The position numbers and the translations under genes are program-made. From positions 1 through 46,783 of the forward strand of contig JAJONO010000034.1 of assembly GCA_021323535.1 (NCBI GenBank): 46,783 bases of DNA. The letters are read 5' to 3'. A model generated the notes under the pieces. That model had not been told where the DNA came from, ran no database searches, and saw only the letters and a list, made by a program, of their open reading frames with translations. Of this stretch, positions 24,105 to 31,606 are shown in pieces. Positions within the stretch are counted from its first letter, which is position 1. Each line of letters begins with the position of its first letter. The stretch is from Bacteroidota bacterium. GTDB lineage: Bacteria > Bacteroidota > Bacteroidia > B-17B0 > Aurantibacillaceae.

Positions 24105-26249
24105 TGTTAGCTCAGCTTCCTTTTTTTTATACCAATGCATAAACTGACGAGCGATATTTAAATCTGACTGTTTTGCGTGTCTATCTGTCCAAATTAGCTC
24201 TCCGTTTAACTCCTCAACAGTATAGATTTTTTGAAGATACTCAACAAAATCTGAGGGTGATAATACTTCAGATAGTGACTCATAATTTTCATTCGAGAAA
24301 TCTCCCTTAAAAGGTTCGGGATGGCTAGTACTTCTCCAAGTAGGTGTAAAACAATTCAGCAGATTTAGGCTTAAGCCTGGATTCTTCCCTAACAAGCCTG
24401 AAAGATAATCCTTCAAAGTCTCATTATTGGTTTTGCTCCAATGCCTTAACAAATATTCGGTTTGTAATGGAAGTTTAATAAACAAGGGAGTATCACCCGC
24501 TTCCTTTTTTGCTCTTTCAAGCATTACATCCGACAAATCTGACTCTTTACTTTCTTCAAATAGTGATTCTTTGTTTCCCTTTCTTAAAAACCATGAATAA
24601 AGCTCGTCTGCAAACGAAAAATCGGAAGTATCTTTTAGAAGGTTTTTTGCCAATTCAAATCCCTGTTGTTTATCAGAATTTGCTTTGATTAGCGTTTTAA
24701 TAAATATAGCAGCCTGGGCCTCTGGAGCTTCGAACCCAAAGAAATTAGCTTTCTTAGAATTTTTAAAAATTTCATGAATTGAACATAACGCCTTTGCCAA
24801 TTTTATTGAGGAACTCCAATTAAAATCCTCCTCAATGATTCTCATTTTAAAAAGGAAATTTTCACTGGAGCTTTTGGCTACCAACTCTTTTATCTCTTGT
24901 GCGATTTCAGGTATTTCTTTAGTGCTTATATTGGACACGAGATTTTTAAACGCTACATCCGATACTTCGCCCTTAATAACTGAGTAGGAGAAATACCTAT
25001 TAAAATAATGGGCAGAAGCGATTCTTTTTCCTTTAATCCACTCTTTATATGAATTGTCCGAGTATGAAACGTTTCGAAAGGCCATCTCCATTAAAGGAAA
25101 AAGCTCCATAAGTAGTTCTTTTATTGCTTCTTGTTGTCTTCTGGTAAAACCTTGATTTAAAGCAGCAAAATAATTTTTGAAATCGCTTTTTTTCTCTTCA
25201 TCACTATTTTCGGAGTATTTTTTATTATAGCTATTAATAAAATATTCTGGGTTTTCCTTTATGAACGAATAATGTAATGGATAAAATGTTTTTACTGCCT
25301 CTATTAACATTAAGTCTACAAGATTCACTTCCCCATTGAGAAGAGGGATTGAAAAAGACAAGCTGTTTGCATAACGTACTGCTAATCTTGGCGTATTCAA
25401 TTTTAGTAAAACGTTCTCTGTAAATTGAATTACGAATCTGTTTATTTCACTCTGCTCCAATTCAATTTTATTTGAATCAAATATATTATCAAGAAGCTGA
25501 GTACAGAAACTCTTTAAGTCATTAGGTTGTGCGGTTGGAATTTTTAAAGGCACCTGCACGATTTTCTCCAAAAAGTTTCGTCCTGCATCCCTACTTCCTT
25601 CACCAAACCGTTCACCAATGGCACTCGCAACCATCTCCTCATCAAACGAGAGTATATACGTTGTATGTTTAAAATCAGCGGTGAGTTTTACAAGGCGGAA
25701 AACCGAATAGATTTCTGATTTATCAAGTCTGTCAATATCATCAATAAAAATTACAATCTTTTTCTTACTGTCAAGAATAATCTTTTCAATTCTTTCCTTT
25801 AAAGTTTCAATGTTGACATTGGCAAGACCTTCTCCAATACTCTCTGCTAAGTCTGCTGAATTACCAATAAACGGTATATCAACATTAAGAAACTTGCCAT
25901 ATTTCTTTACGTATTTCCCAACCTTCTCACTGGAGGTTTGTAAATTTGCATCCAAGGTTTCAGCAAATTGATTAAAAAACTGAGTTAATAAGGCATTTTC
26001 GTCACCGTATCTCCAAGGATTGAATTTAATTACTACAATATCGTTTGATGTCTTTAATTCATTTTCAATGAAATTAATTACAGAAGTTTTTCCCTCCCCC
26101 CAAGCTCCATAAACGCCTACTACAAGACAATTCTCTGCCTTCCGATTTTTAACAGTTTCGGCTATTCTCCTAGAAAACTCATATCGTTGAAACTTGTCGT
26201 CCGTGGCTGCTGAAATTGGTGTGTCAGCAGAATAATTTTCGCTATTCAT
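24087..26249 (-). CDS. KAP family P-loop NTPase
   Basis: A 720-residue STAND-like ATPase of the KAP family. Walker A is GVYGAWGEGKTS at 45-56, the KAP mark KFNPWRYGDE is at about 75-84, and Walker B IVIFIDDIDRLD is at 165-176, followed by SFDEEMVASAIGERFG. Many KAP proteins have membrane spans inserted before Walker B; here that region is soluble. The C-terminal half (about 330-720) is helical and could be a sensor or platform. It lies 60 bp after the TIR gene on the same strand, so the two form one unit. KAP ATPases occur in anti-phage systems such as Qat. Confidence 0.88.
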   Translation of the reverse strand: MNSENYSADTPISAATDDKFQRYEFSRRIAETVKNRKAENCLVVGVYGAWGEGKTSVINFIENELKTSNDIVVIKFNPWRYGDENALLTQFFNQFAETLDANLQTSSEKVGKYVKKYGKFLNVDIPFIGNSADLAESIGEGLANVNIETLKERIEKIILDSKKKIVIFIDDIDRLDKSEIYSVFRLVKLTADFKHTTYILSFDEEMVASAIGERFGEGSRDAGRNFLEKIVQVPLKIPTAQPNDLKSFCTQLLDNIFDSNKIELEQSEINRFVIQFTENVLLKLNTPRLAVRYANSLSFSIPLLNGEVNLVDLMLIEAVKTFYPLHYSFIKENPEYFINSYNKKYSENSDEEKKSDFKNYFAALNQGFTRRQQEAIKELLMELFPLMEMAFRNVSYSDNSYKEWIKGKRIASAHYFNRYFSYSVIKGEVSDVAFKNLVSNISTKEIPEIAQEIKELVAKSSSENFLFKMRIIEEDFNWSSSIKLAKALCSIHEIFKNSKKANFFGFEAPEAQAAIFIKTLIKANSDKQQGFELAKNLLKDTSDFSFADELYSWFLRKGNKESLFEESKESDLSDVMLERAKKEAGDTPLFIKLPLQTEYLLRHWSKTNNETLKDYLSGLLGKNPGLSLNLLNCFTPTWRSTSHPEPFKGDFSNENYESLSEVLSPSDFVEYLQKIYTVEELNGELIWTDRHAKQSDLNIARQFMHWYKKKEAELTKKEFK

Positions 26250-26308
26250 ACTATATAAAATCTACTTTGTAACATATTAAAAAGATGAAGAAAAATAAAG
26301 TCTTTTAT

Positions 26309-27484
26309 TTAGCAAGGCTTAATATTTGTATTCAACATGACAACTTCCGTCTGATGCCATTGAGTATGTCCAATCATAAAATCACCAGTAACGGCCACTC
26401 TCTTACCTACAAGCTTTTTCAGTTCCTCTTTCGAAACTCCTTCTGGGTCGAAAACATGCATTCTTGTGACACCAAAACATGCTGTGTTTTCAGGTTCGCT
26501 AAAACGACTGTCAAAGCTTGGTAATATGTCTATCGGAGGGTCCAGTTCTAAGAAAAGATACTCATGAAAAGAGGCACTATCCTCAAATTTTTCCATTAAG
26601 GGATGGCCAAAAAGCGAAAGGTTAAGCTCGCCGTAAATGGTATTTTTAACACCGTAGAAAAAGTAAGCTTCATTTACAGCTTCCTTTCTATCCCCATACT
26701 TAGCTATGAAGTCAAGAAAGGATTTGATTTGCACTGAATAATTTGTGACATTGACTTTTTCATGGAATAAGGAGTCTTTGTGGTCATCATATAATTTGAA
26801 CAAATCACTTTCCTTATTCAGTTTTAGCTGTTGTGTATTTGCATGAATAAAGCCAACATCATAATCAAATGGGTCCGCCACAACTGGGATAACAATTGTA
26901 TCCATAACCCAGGCAGCTCCCATTTCATTTAAACAAATATCGCTCGCTTTATAGTTTTTCGTAATTATTTGAATAACTGCCTTTGCATTGGACAATTCCT
27001 CAATAACTTTCTTTTTAAAATCATCTCCCGACCTGATACCTTGACCTTCGATAGAAGTACAAAATATCTTTTCTCGTTTTATACCCAAGCCAAGTATTAG
27101 AATATGTTCAACAAATTTCCTGACAAGGTCATGGTCTTTGCTGGAATGGCTAATAAAAATACTACACTCTTTGTTTTTTGAAACAGTCTTGATATTCTTT
27201 GTTGGCAAGTCCTTATTTTTAATTTTACTTAACAAGGATTGAGATATTGGATACTGAACACTGAAGTATGTACTCAACACATAGCCGTTTCCACCTCGTG
27301 GAAAGTTTACAAAGTCTTTGTAATGATTATTACTCTCGTCAAAGAATTCACAAAATAAGTCTTCAGCTTTAATTCTCCATGAATTATACCTATCTATAAT
27401 TGCGTATTCGTTTTTGCCGTTACAATCTTTAAAAATCGAACTCCCAAGTTTCTCTATTTCTTCAATTCTTTCAGTGAGTGACAT
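26309..27484 (-). CDS. TIR domain protein with C-terminal DUF4431-like domain
   Basis: A 391-residue protein in three parts. Residues 1-100 are a helical region without a known domain. Residues about 107-205 form a TIR domain (CSIFISHSSKDHDLVRKFV, then SDICLNEMGAAWVM) with the expected catalytic Glu187, so NAD cleavage is plausible. Residues about 275-388 resemble DUF4431: YGELNLSLFGHPL, LELDPPIDI, and LVGKRVAVTGDFMIGHTQWH with QTEVVM, close to the HTGHHHT motif of that family. TIR enzymes in bacteria act as abortive-infection effectors. It is the first gene before the KAP ATPase and has its own promoter box (TATCTTTG). The DUF4431 call is from memory of the pattern. Confidence 0.85.
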   Translation of the reverse strand: MSLTERIEEIEKLGSSIFKDCNGKNEYAIIDRYNSWRIKAEDLFCEFFDESNNHYKDFVNFPRGGNGYVLSTYFSVQYPISQSLLSKIKNKDLPTKNIKTVSKNKECSIFISHSSKDHDLVRKFVEHILILGLGIKREKIFCTSIEGQGIRSGDDFKKKVIEELSNAKAVIQIITKNYKASDICLNEMGAAWVMDTIVIPVVADPFDYDVGFIHANTQQLKLNKESDLFKLYDDHKDSLFHEKVNVTNYSVQIKSFLDFIAKYGDRKEAVNEAYFFYGVKNTIYGELNLSLFGHPLMEKFEDSASFHEYLFLELDPPIDILPSFDSRFSEPENTACFGVTRMHVFDPEGVSKEELKKLVGKRVAVTGDFMIGHTQWHQTEVVMLNTNIKPC

Positions 27485-27513
27485 ATTCCTAGTTTAATCA
27501 ATGATAATATACT

Positions 27514-27521
27514 CAAAGATA
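27514..27521 (-). promoter_or_regulatory. Promoter box of the TIR/KAP unit
   Basis: The minus strand reads TATCTTTG, a full TAnnTTTG match, with TTTT exactly 19 bp upstream (27541-27544) in place of TTTG. It lies about 30 bp before the TIR ATG. No other promoter is obvious before the KAP gene. Confidence 0.55.
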
Positions 27522-27556
27522 AAAAAACTACCTATTTATGAAAAGAGTAATATTTT

Positions 27557-27793
27557 GTGAAGAAGAAATTTAAAATAAAAAGGGTTATTGTTAAGCCGAA
27601 TCTAATACAAGAATATTTTAAATATGGTCACATGCTTCTTGCCTTCGGGGATGTTATTGTAAAAGATGGCATTCATTATGCTGAAAATTGTGCCTATGTC
27701 GAAGGTGGTGAGGAAAAGTTTGTTACAATACCATTAGAATTATTGTGGCGTGTAGCAGATGAAGAAGATTTATTAGAACATATCAATTCCTAA
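27557..27793 (+). CDS. Small protein of unknown function
   Basis: A 78-residue protein starting at a GTG (27557). It is mixed beta and helical in appearance, with a basic start (MKKKFKIKRVIVKP) and an acidic end (VADEEDLLEHINS). It diverges from the TIR gene and its last 21 bp overlap the end of the convergent small gene at 27773. No family is recognised; regulator or cargo roles are possible. Confidence 0.5.
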   Translation: MKKKFKIKRVIVKPNLIQEYFKYGHMLLAFGDVIVKDGIHYAENCAYVEGGEEKFVTIPLELLWRVADEEDLLEHINS

Positions 27794-28021
27794 AGCACCA
27801 CTTAAAGGAGATTTATTTGTTAGATGGTCGTACTTATAAACTTTTCTGATTGGCTCACCATTTTTATCAACTTGCTCAAGTCCTTTATCCGTTAAAAGTT
27901 TACATTGCCCATATTTAACTTTATCCTTAGTAAATATTTTTTCTAGCAACATAGGAACTGGTGGTTTTTCAGTAACATGAAAAACTACTTCTTTTACTTT
28001 TGGTTTCGAACTTTTGGCCAT
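27773..28021 (-). CDS. Small basic protein coupled to the XRE regulator
   Basis: An 82-residue lysine-rich protein from the ATG at 28021, one base after the stop of the XRE gene, so the two are co-translated. A longer frame reaches 28069, but it lies inside the XRE gene. The pairing of a small unknown gene with an XRE regulator recalls a toxin-antitoxin or phage-type control pair, but the sequence (KEVVFHVTEKPPVPMLLEK) matches no toxin I recognise. Confidence 0.6.
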   Translation of the reverse strand: MAKSSKPKVKEVVFHVTEKPPVPMLLEKIFTKDKVKYGQCKLLTDKGLEQVDKNGEPIRKVYKYDHLTNKSPLSGALGIDMF

Positions 28022-28022
28022 A

Positions 28023-28286
28023 CTACTGTTTTTTCTTTTTCTTGCCTGGTTTCGGAACTGTAACACCATCGAAGAATTGCTCTAAGGTTATATCAAGCAA
28101 TTTACAAATCTTAATTAAGGTCTTCAGGCTAAAATTCTCACCAGATTCCAATCTCCAATATGCGGACCTAGACATACCCAGTTCAAAGGCTATGTGTTCA
28201 TAATTGCTAAACCCCTTCTCTTTACGGAGCTCCTTTAAACGCTCTGAAACCGAGGCTAGTTCTGGGATTTTCTCTGGCTTTTTCAT
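28023..28286 (-). CDS. XRE family helix-turn-helix regulator
   Basis: An 87-residue DNA-binding protein with a Cro/C1-type helix-turn-helix at about 15-70 (RLKELRKEKGFSNYEHIAFE, then LGMSRSAYWRLESGE and LLDITLEQFFDG) and a polylysine end. It is transcribed away from the secreted protein gene at 28386. The 99 bp between them hold a 22 bp palindrome that is the likely binding site. Confidence 0.9.
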   Translation of the reverse strand: MKKPEKIPELASVSERLKELRKEKGFSNYEHIAFELGMSRSAYWRLESGENFSLKTLIKICKLLDITLEQFFDGVTVPKPGKKKKKQ

Positions 28287-28325
28287 GTATCAAATCTCCC
28301 TAAACCCTCCTATTTTTGGTACTCC

Positions 28326-28347
28326 TATATATAGTGTACTATATATA
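28326..28347. promoter_or_regulatory. Operator-like palindrome between XRE regulator and secreted protein genes
   Basis: TATATATAGT and ACTATATATA are perfect inverted 10-mers separated by GT. The palindrome lies in the divergent promoter region, 39 bp from each gene. It fits a dimeric XRE repressor controlling both directions. A second AT-rich stretch follows (TATTTTTAG, 28351-28359), possibly a -7 box of the plus gene. Confidence 0.65.
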
Positions 28348-28385
28348 AGAATATTTTTAGTATATTAGTCTTTAAATAGAAAATC

Positions 28386-29129
28386 ATGAAAAAGATTGTA
28401 TTAATAACATTGTGTCTAATTGCTTTTTTCTCTAACGTAATTGCTCAAAAAAGAGAAGTGGTTAAATTGATATACAATAAATCATACGTCACGGATTCAG
28501 AGGACCCAGCGTATGTAATTGAGTTCAGTGAGATTGGCACGAATAAAAAATTTGAGTTCGTTACTTCCGTTCCGCCGAATATCACTAGCTTATCTGCTTT
28601 GTTTTGGAATAGTCAAGGTGTTGCTGGAGACAATACCATGAAGGATAAGATTGGTAAGAAATTTTTAATCGTATATTTTCTTCAGCAAAACAAAACCGAG
28701 GTTGGGCTGGTGGAAGAAAAAAACATGCAGACCTGTGAGGAAATTCCCGATGATAATTATCCAAAAGCAAGTTGTAAAGTTTACGATGAATATGGAGTTC
28801 TAAAGGCGATTTGTGAGAATGGCAAAATCCACCTGATAAAAAAGGGTAAGAAAAAAGAAGAAGGAACAGCAATTCAAAACAAGAACGAGATATGTCAAGG
28901 TTCCAAATGTCTGCGTACTGTAATTGACGGTAAAGGGATGGTGAAAATTTATAAGCTCCCTAACACGACGGACGGACGAACAGTCGGTAAGATTATTGGT
29001 AATAAATTATATGCTTGCAATAAGGATGATGGCTCTGATGTCGTACCTGGTAAAAGTACTCTAATTGAATTTAAAGGTGATAAGATTCAAGCTGCTGTTG
29101 TTGCAATTAGTGAACAATTCTTTCGCTAA
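28386..29129 (+). CDS. Exported protein of unknown function
   Basis: A 247-residue protein with a signal peptide at 1-20 (MKKIVLITLCLIAFFSNVIA). The mature part has scattered cysteines (CEEIPDD, CKVYDE, CENGK, then CQGSKC) and two beta-rich halves; the end (VDGKGMVKIYKLPNTTDG-like run) looks like a small repeated SH3-type fold. Function is unknown. It is divergent from the XRE gene across the palindromic operator and is therefore a probable target of that regulator. Confidence 0.7.
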   Translation: MKKIVLITLCLIAFFSNVIAQKREVVKLIYNKSYVTDSEDPAYVIEFSEIGTNKKFEFVTSVPPNITSLSALFWNSQGVAGDNTMKDKIGKKFLIVYFLQQNKTEVGLVEEKNMQTCEEIPDDNYPKASCKVYDEYGVLKAICENGKIHLIKKGKKKEEGTAIQNKNEICQGSKCLRTVIDGKGMVKIYKLPNTTDGRTVGKIIGNKLYACNKDDGSDVVPGKSTLIEFKGDKIQAAVVAISEQFFR

Positions 29130-29417
29130 ATCTTTCATTTAATAGAGTTTAATAAAAAAATATTCGCCTTATTATCAATGAGTTAAGAGGCATACTTTAA
29201 AGTTTTAAAAACTAATTTCATTTTTTCACGTACAGGTAAATGTAAACGCAGTTTCACACCTGCATTTTATTCCCACACAAACCAACTCTTTTCCTGGCAC
29301 TGGAAATAGGGACAAACTGAACTTTTATTGTAATTAACGCTTATCAGAAATGATAAGCTATTGTTTAATCAGCGGTAGTCTGATACAATTCAGTCTGTCG
29401 CACAAAACTAAAGTGCC
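29130..29417. other. 288 bp leader region before the DUF2130 gene
   Basis: No gene is visible. A perfect 8 bp hairpin with a GAAA loop, GCTTATCA/TGATAAGC, lies at 29339-29358, followed by a weaker one, ATCAG/CTGAT (29368-29384). A third imperfect stem sits at about 29290-29306. These lie in what should be the leader of the next gene. Confidence 0.55.
29339..29358 (+). other. Perfect hairpin with GAAA tetraloop in the DUF2130 leader
   Basis: GCTTATCA-GAAA-TGATAAGC is a perfect 8 bp stem closed by a GNRA tetraloop. It lacks a following T-run, so it is unlikely to be a terminator and may stabilise or regulate the mRNA. It could also be a protein-binding palindrome. Confidence 0.55.
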
Positions 29418-30662
29418 ATGAAAACAAATGTTATGAAGTGTCCCAATTGCAAAAGTGACCTTAGCGTCGATGAGCTTTTGGTAAATCAATTCGAGCAATC
29501 CATCCGCAAAGAACTGGAGGGAGAACTCTTTAAACGAGAGATTGTGCTCAAAAAAGAACAAGCAGAATACAACATCCTGCGTAAAGAACTCACCCAACAA
29601 AAAGAAAACATTGAAGAAATCGTAGGCTCACGAGTCAAGTCGCTTCTTCTTTCGAAAGAAGAAGCCCTAAAAGAATCCATTCGGAAAGAAGTGAATGAAG
29701 AAAAGATTAATCAGCTTCAGGAACTCGAAAACGAACTCGTGAAAAAATCAGCGCAACTCCGTGAGTTAAACGGCACCAAAGCACAATTAGAACGCTTAAG
29801 ACGTGAGATGGAGGAAGCAGAGACTCGGATTATCTTGGAAAAGGAAAAAGAACTCACGGAGCGCCTGGAACAGGCACGTTCCTCAATCAAAGAACAGGTT
29901 CAGCAAGAAAGTTTTTTAAAGTTAAAGGAGCGAGAAAAGGTAATAGAAGACCTTAAAACAAAACTTGATGAAGCAAAACGAAAAGCTGAACAAGGTTCGA
30001 TGCAGCTTCAGGGAGAAATCCAGGAATTGGAAATCATTGAAATGCTTCGGGAATTTCATCCATGCGATGAAATAACACAGTCGAAAAAAGGAAGCAATGC
30101 TGCCGACATCCTACAAATTGTGAAAACCCAAAATGGCGCTGAGTGCGGCAAAATTTACTACGAATCGAAACGTACCAAATCCTGGTCACAAGGTTGGGTG
30201 CAGAAATTCAAACAGGATAATATAAACACCAAAGCCGATATCCTGGTGCTTGTCACAAACGCTTTGCCCAAGGAAATCCAGCGTTATGGAATTGTAGACG
30301 GTGTGTGGGTATGCAGCTTCGCTGATGTCAAGGAACTTTCTCTCGTATTACGCTACGGACTTTTAAAACTTCAGTCAGTTGCGATTACACAGCAGGGCAA
30401 AGAATCGAAGATGGAATTGCTGTATAAATATCTTACGTCAGAGGATTTTAAGAATGTTTTCGAATCAATTCTCCAGGGATTTAAAACAATCCAAGATTCA
30501 CATGCAAGTGAAAAACTCAAGATGCAACGCCTTTGGAAGGAGCGTGAAAAAGTTCTTGAACAAGTCTTAAAAAATTCTGTTGAGTTCTACGGCTCAATAA
30601 AAGGAATTGCAGGAGCAGCAATTCCAGAAATCGAACTGCTTAGTCTTCGCAAAGCAGGATAA
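29418..30662 (+). CDS. DUF2130 protein: coiled coil with PD-(D/E)xK nuclease-like domain
   Basis: A 414-residue protein. It begins with a CxxC half zinc ribbon (MKCPNCKSDL, Cys8 and Cys11), continues with a long charged coiled coil (about 30-210), and ends with a DUF2130 domain. That domain shows a nuclease-like pattern: Asp230 (NAADILQIVK) and Glu249-x-Lys251 (YYESKRTKSWSQGW). DUF2130 is placed in the restriction endonuclease-like fold, but its activity is not known. It opens the second half of the island on the plus strand and has a structured leader. Confidence 0.88.
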   Translation: MKTNVMKCPNCKSDLSVDELLVNQFEQSIRKELEGELFKREIVLKKEQAEYNILRKELTQQKENIEEIVGSRVKSLLLSKEEALKESIRKEVNEEKINQLQELENELVKKSAQLRELNGTKAQLERLRREMEEAETRIILEKEKELTERLEQARSSIKEQVQQESFLKLKEREKVIEDLKTKLDEAKRKAEQGSMQLQGEIQELEIIEMLREFHPCDEITQSKKGSNAADILQIVKTQNGAECGKIYYESKRTKSWSQGWVQKFKQDNINTKADILVLVTNALPKEIQRYGIVDGVWVCSFADVKELSLVLRYGLLKLQSVAITQQGKESKMELLYKYLTSEDFKNVFESILQGFKTIQDSHASEKLKMQRLWKEREKVLEQVLKNSVEFYGSIKGIAGAAIPEIELLSLRKAG

Positions 30663-30799
30663 TTCAAACCATTTAATGTATCCAACACAAGGAACCTCAC
30701 GGTTCGTGGGATATTCTTGTCTTGTAAGTTGGAGTGCCATTGGTTATGGCGCTGACGGGCGTTTATTTCCAATTCAATTTACAAACTGGTTTATTTTAA

Positions 30800-30839
30800 G
30801 AAGTGAAAAGGAACAAATGTGTGGATTCCTTTTCACTTC
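30800..30839. other. 14 bp perfect hairpin between DUF2130 gene and next small gene
   Basis: GAAGTGAAAAGGAA and TTCCTTTTCACTTC form a perfect 14 bp stem with a 12 bp loop. There is no T-run on the plus strand after it. It may be a processing or stabilising structure, or the remains of a small transposable end. A 61-residue frame across it (from 30676) lacks support. Confidence 0.6.
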
Positions 30840-30863
30840 CTTGTTGCGGTTAAATCAATAATT

Positions 30864-31067
30864 ATGAAAAAGAAACTCAAAAGAAAAACATTCGATGAAG
30901 TAATCGAGAGTGCCTTTCAAGATTATCTGAATGGTGGCTACGCAGATTCGTTGGAATTTTCAGGCTTTCGTCCAGGTGATGCGCCCAATAGGAACCCAAA
31001 ACAAATTCCACTTGGCCTCTGGCTTAACCTAATATACAGACATATCAATAAACTAAATTATAACTAA
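30864..31067 (+). CDS. Small protein of unknown function
   Basis: A 67-residue protein with a basic start (MKKKLKRKTFDEVIESAFQ) and an amphipathic middle (DYLNGGYADSLEFSGF). I take the ATG at 30864; the longer frame from 30819 lies over the hairpin. The next gene starts one base after its stop, so the two are coupled. No family is recognised. Confidence 0.6.
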   Translation: MKKKLKRKTFDEVIESAFQDYLNGGYADSLEFSGFRPGDAPNRNPKQIPLGLWLNLIYRHINKLNYN

Positions 31068-31068
31068 C

Positions 31069-31500
31069 ATGAAAACAAATAAGATATACAATGAACGGTT
31101 GCTCAGGTTTGCCGACCATATAAAGAAAATAAAGAATCACCCAGAACATGGAATACTTCGAACGGTTTATGTTCATGCCATCGAAGGGAAATTTCGGATT
31201 CACGTGGAAGTAAAGACGCAGTATTGGTTCTTTGACGAACTCGTAGCTTGTTTCCCAAAATTATGGTCATTTAGCGAAATAACTGGAGACCCAATATTTT
31301 ATCGCCTAGGTAAGGAAACGAATACATCAGATGGAGTCTGTAGTTTTTTCGGATTAAAAGGTTATGAAGCTTTCTTGCATCTGTGGGATATTGAAGGATA
31401 TCAGAAGACCGAAAAATGGGGCGGCCAAATCCTCACCGAGGATTCGGAAGGCGAGCAACTAGCCAATCAAATCGAAGAGTTTGTTAAAAATAATCATTAA
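31069..31500 (+). CDS. Unknown protein co-translated with the preceding small gene
   Basis: A 143-residue soluble protein starting MKTNKIYNERLLRFADHIKK. It shows alternating strand and helix segments and an aromatic-rich centre (KTQYWFFDELVACFPKLWSF). No domain is recognised and no catalytic motif stands out. It follows the 67-residue gene after a single base and ends about 100 bp before the transposase. Confidence 0.65.
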   Translation: MKTNKIYNERLLRFADHIKKIKNHPEHGILRTVYVHAIEGKFRIHVEVKTQYWFFDELVACFPKLWSFSEITGDPIFYRLGKETNTSDGVCSFFGLKGYEAFLHLWDIEGYQKTEKWGGQILTEDSEGEQLANQIEEFVKNNH

Positions 31501-31606
31501 TCTATTGAAAATCAGAGTTAGCATATTCAAGTTTTCTTTTTTCGGTTTTTGCTTGCCCTATTTCTGTGCAACCACAATCGAAATCAATCAAAAATCATTA
31601 TTAGTC

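Noticed and set aside
24087-27484. Thoeris or a known TIR-STAND system
   Set aside because: There is no ThsA-like SIR2/SLOG protein, and the TIR protein and ATPase are separate. The KAP protein is not an NLR-type fusion.
30676-30861. 61-codon frame between the DUF2130 gene and the next small gene
   Set aside because: It spans a perfect hairpin, has no ribosome site and has an unlikely composition. I leave it unannotated.
31481-31606. Longer N-terminus for the IS1595 transposase
   Set aside because: The extra residues overlap the preceding gene and look non-coding; the family starts near the GTG at 31607.
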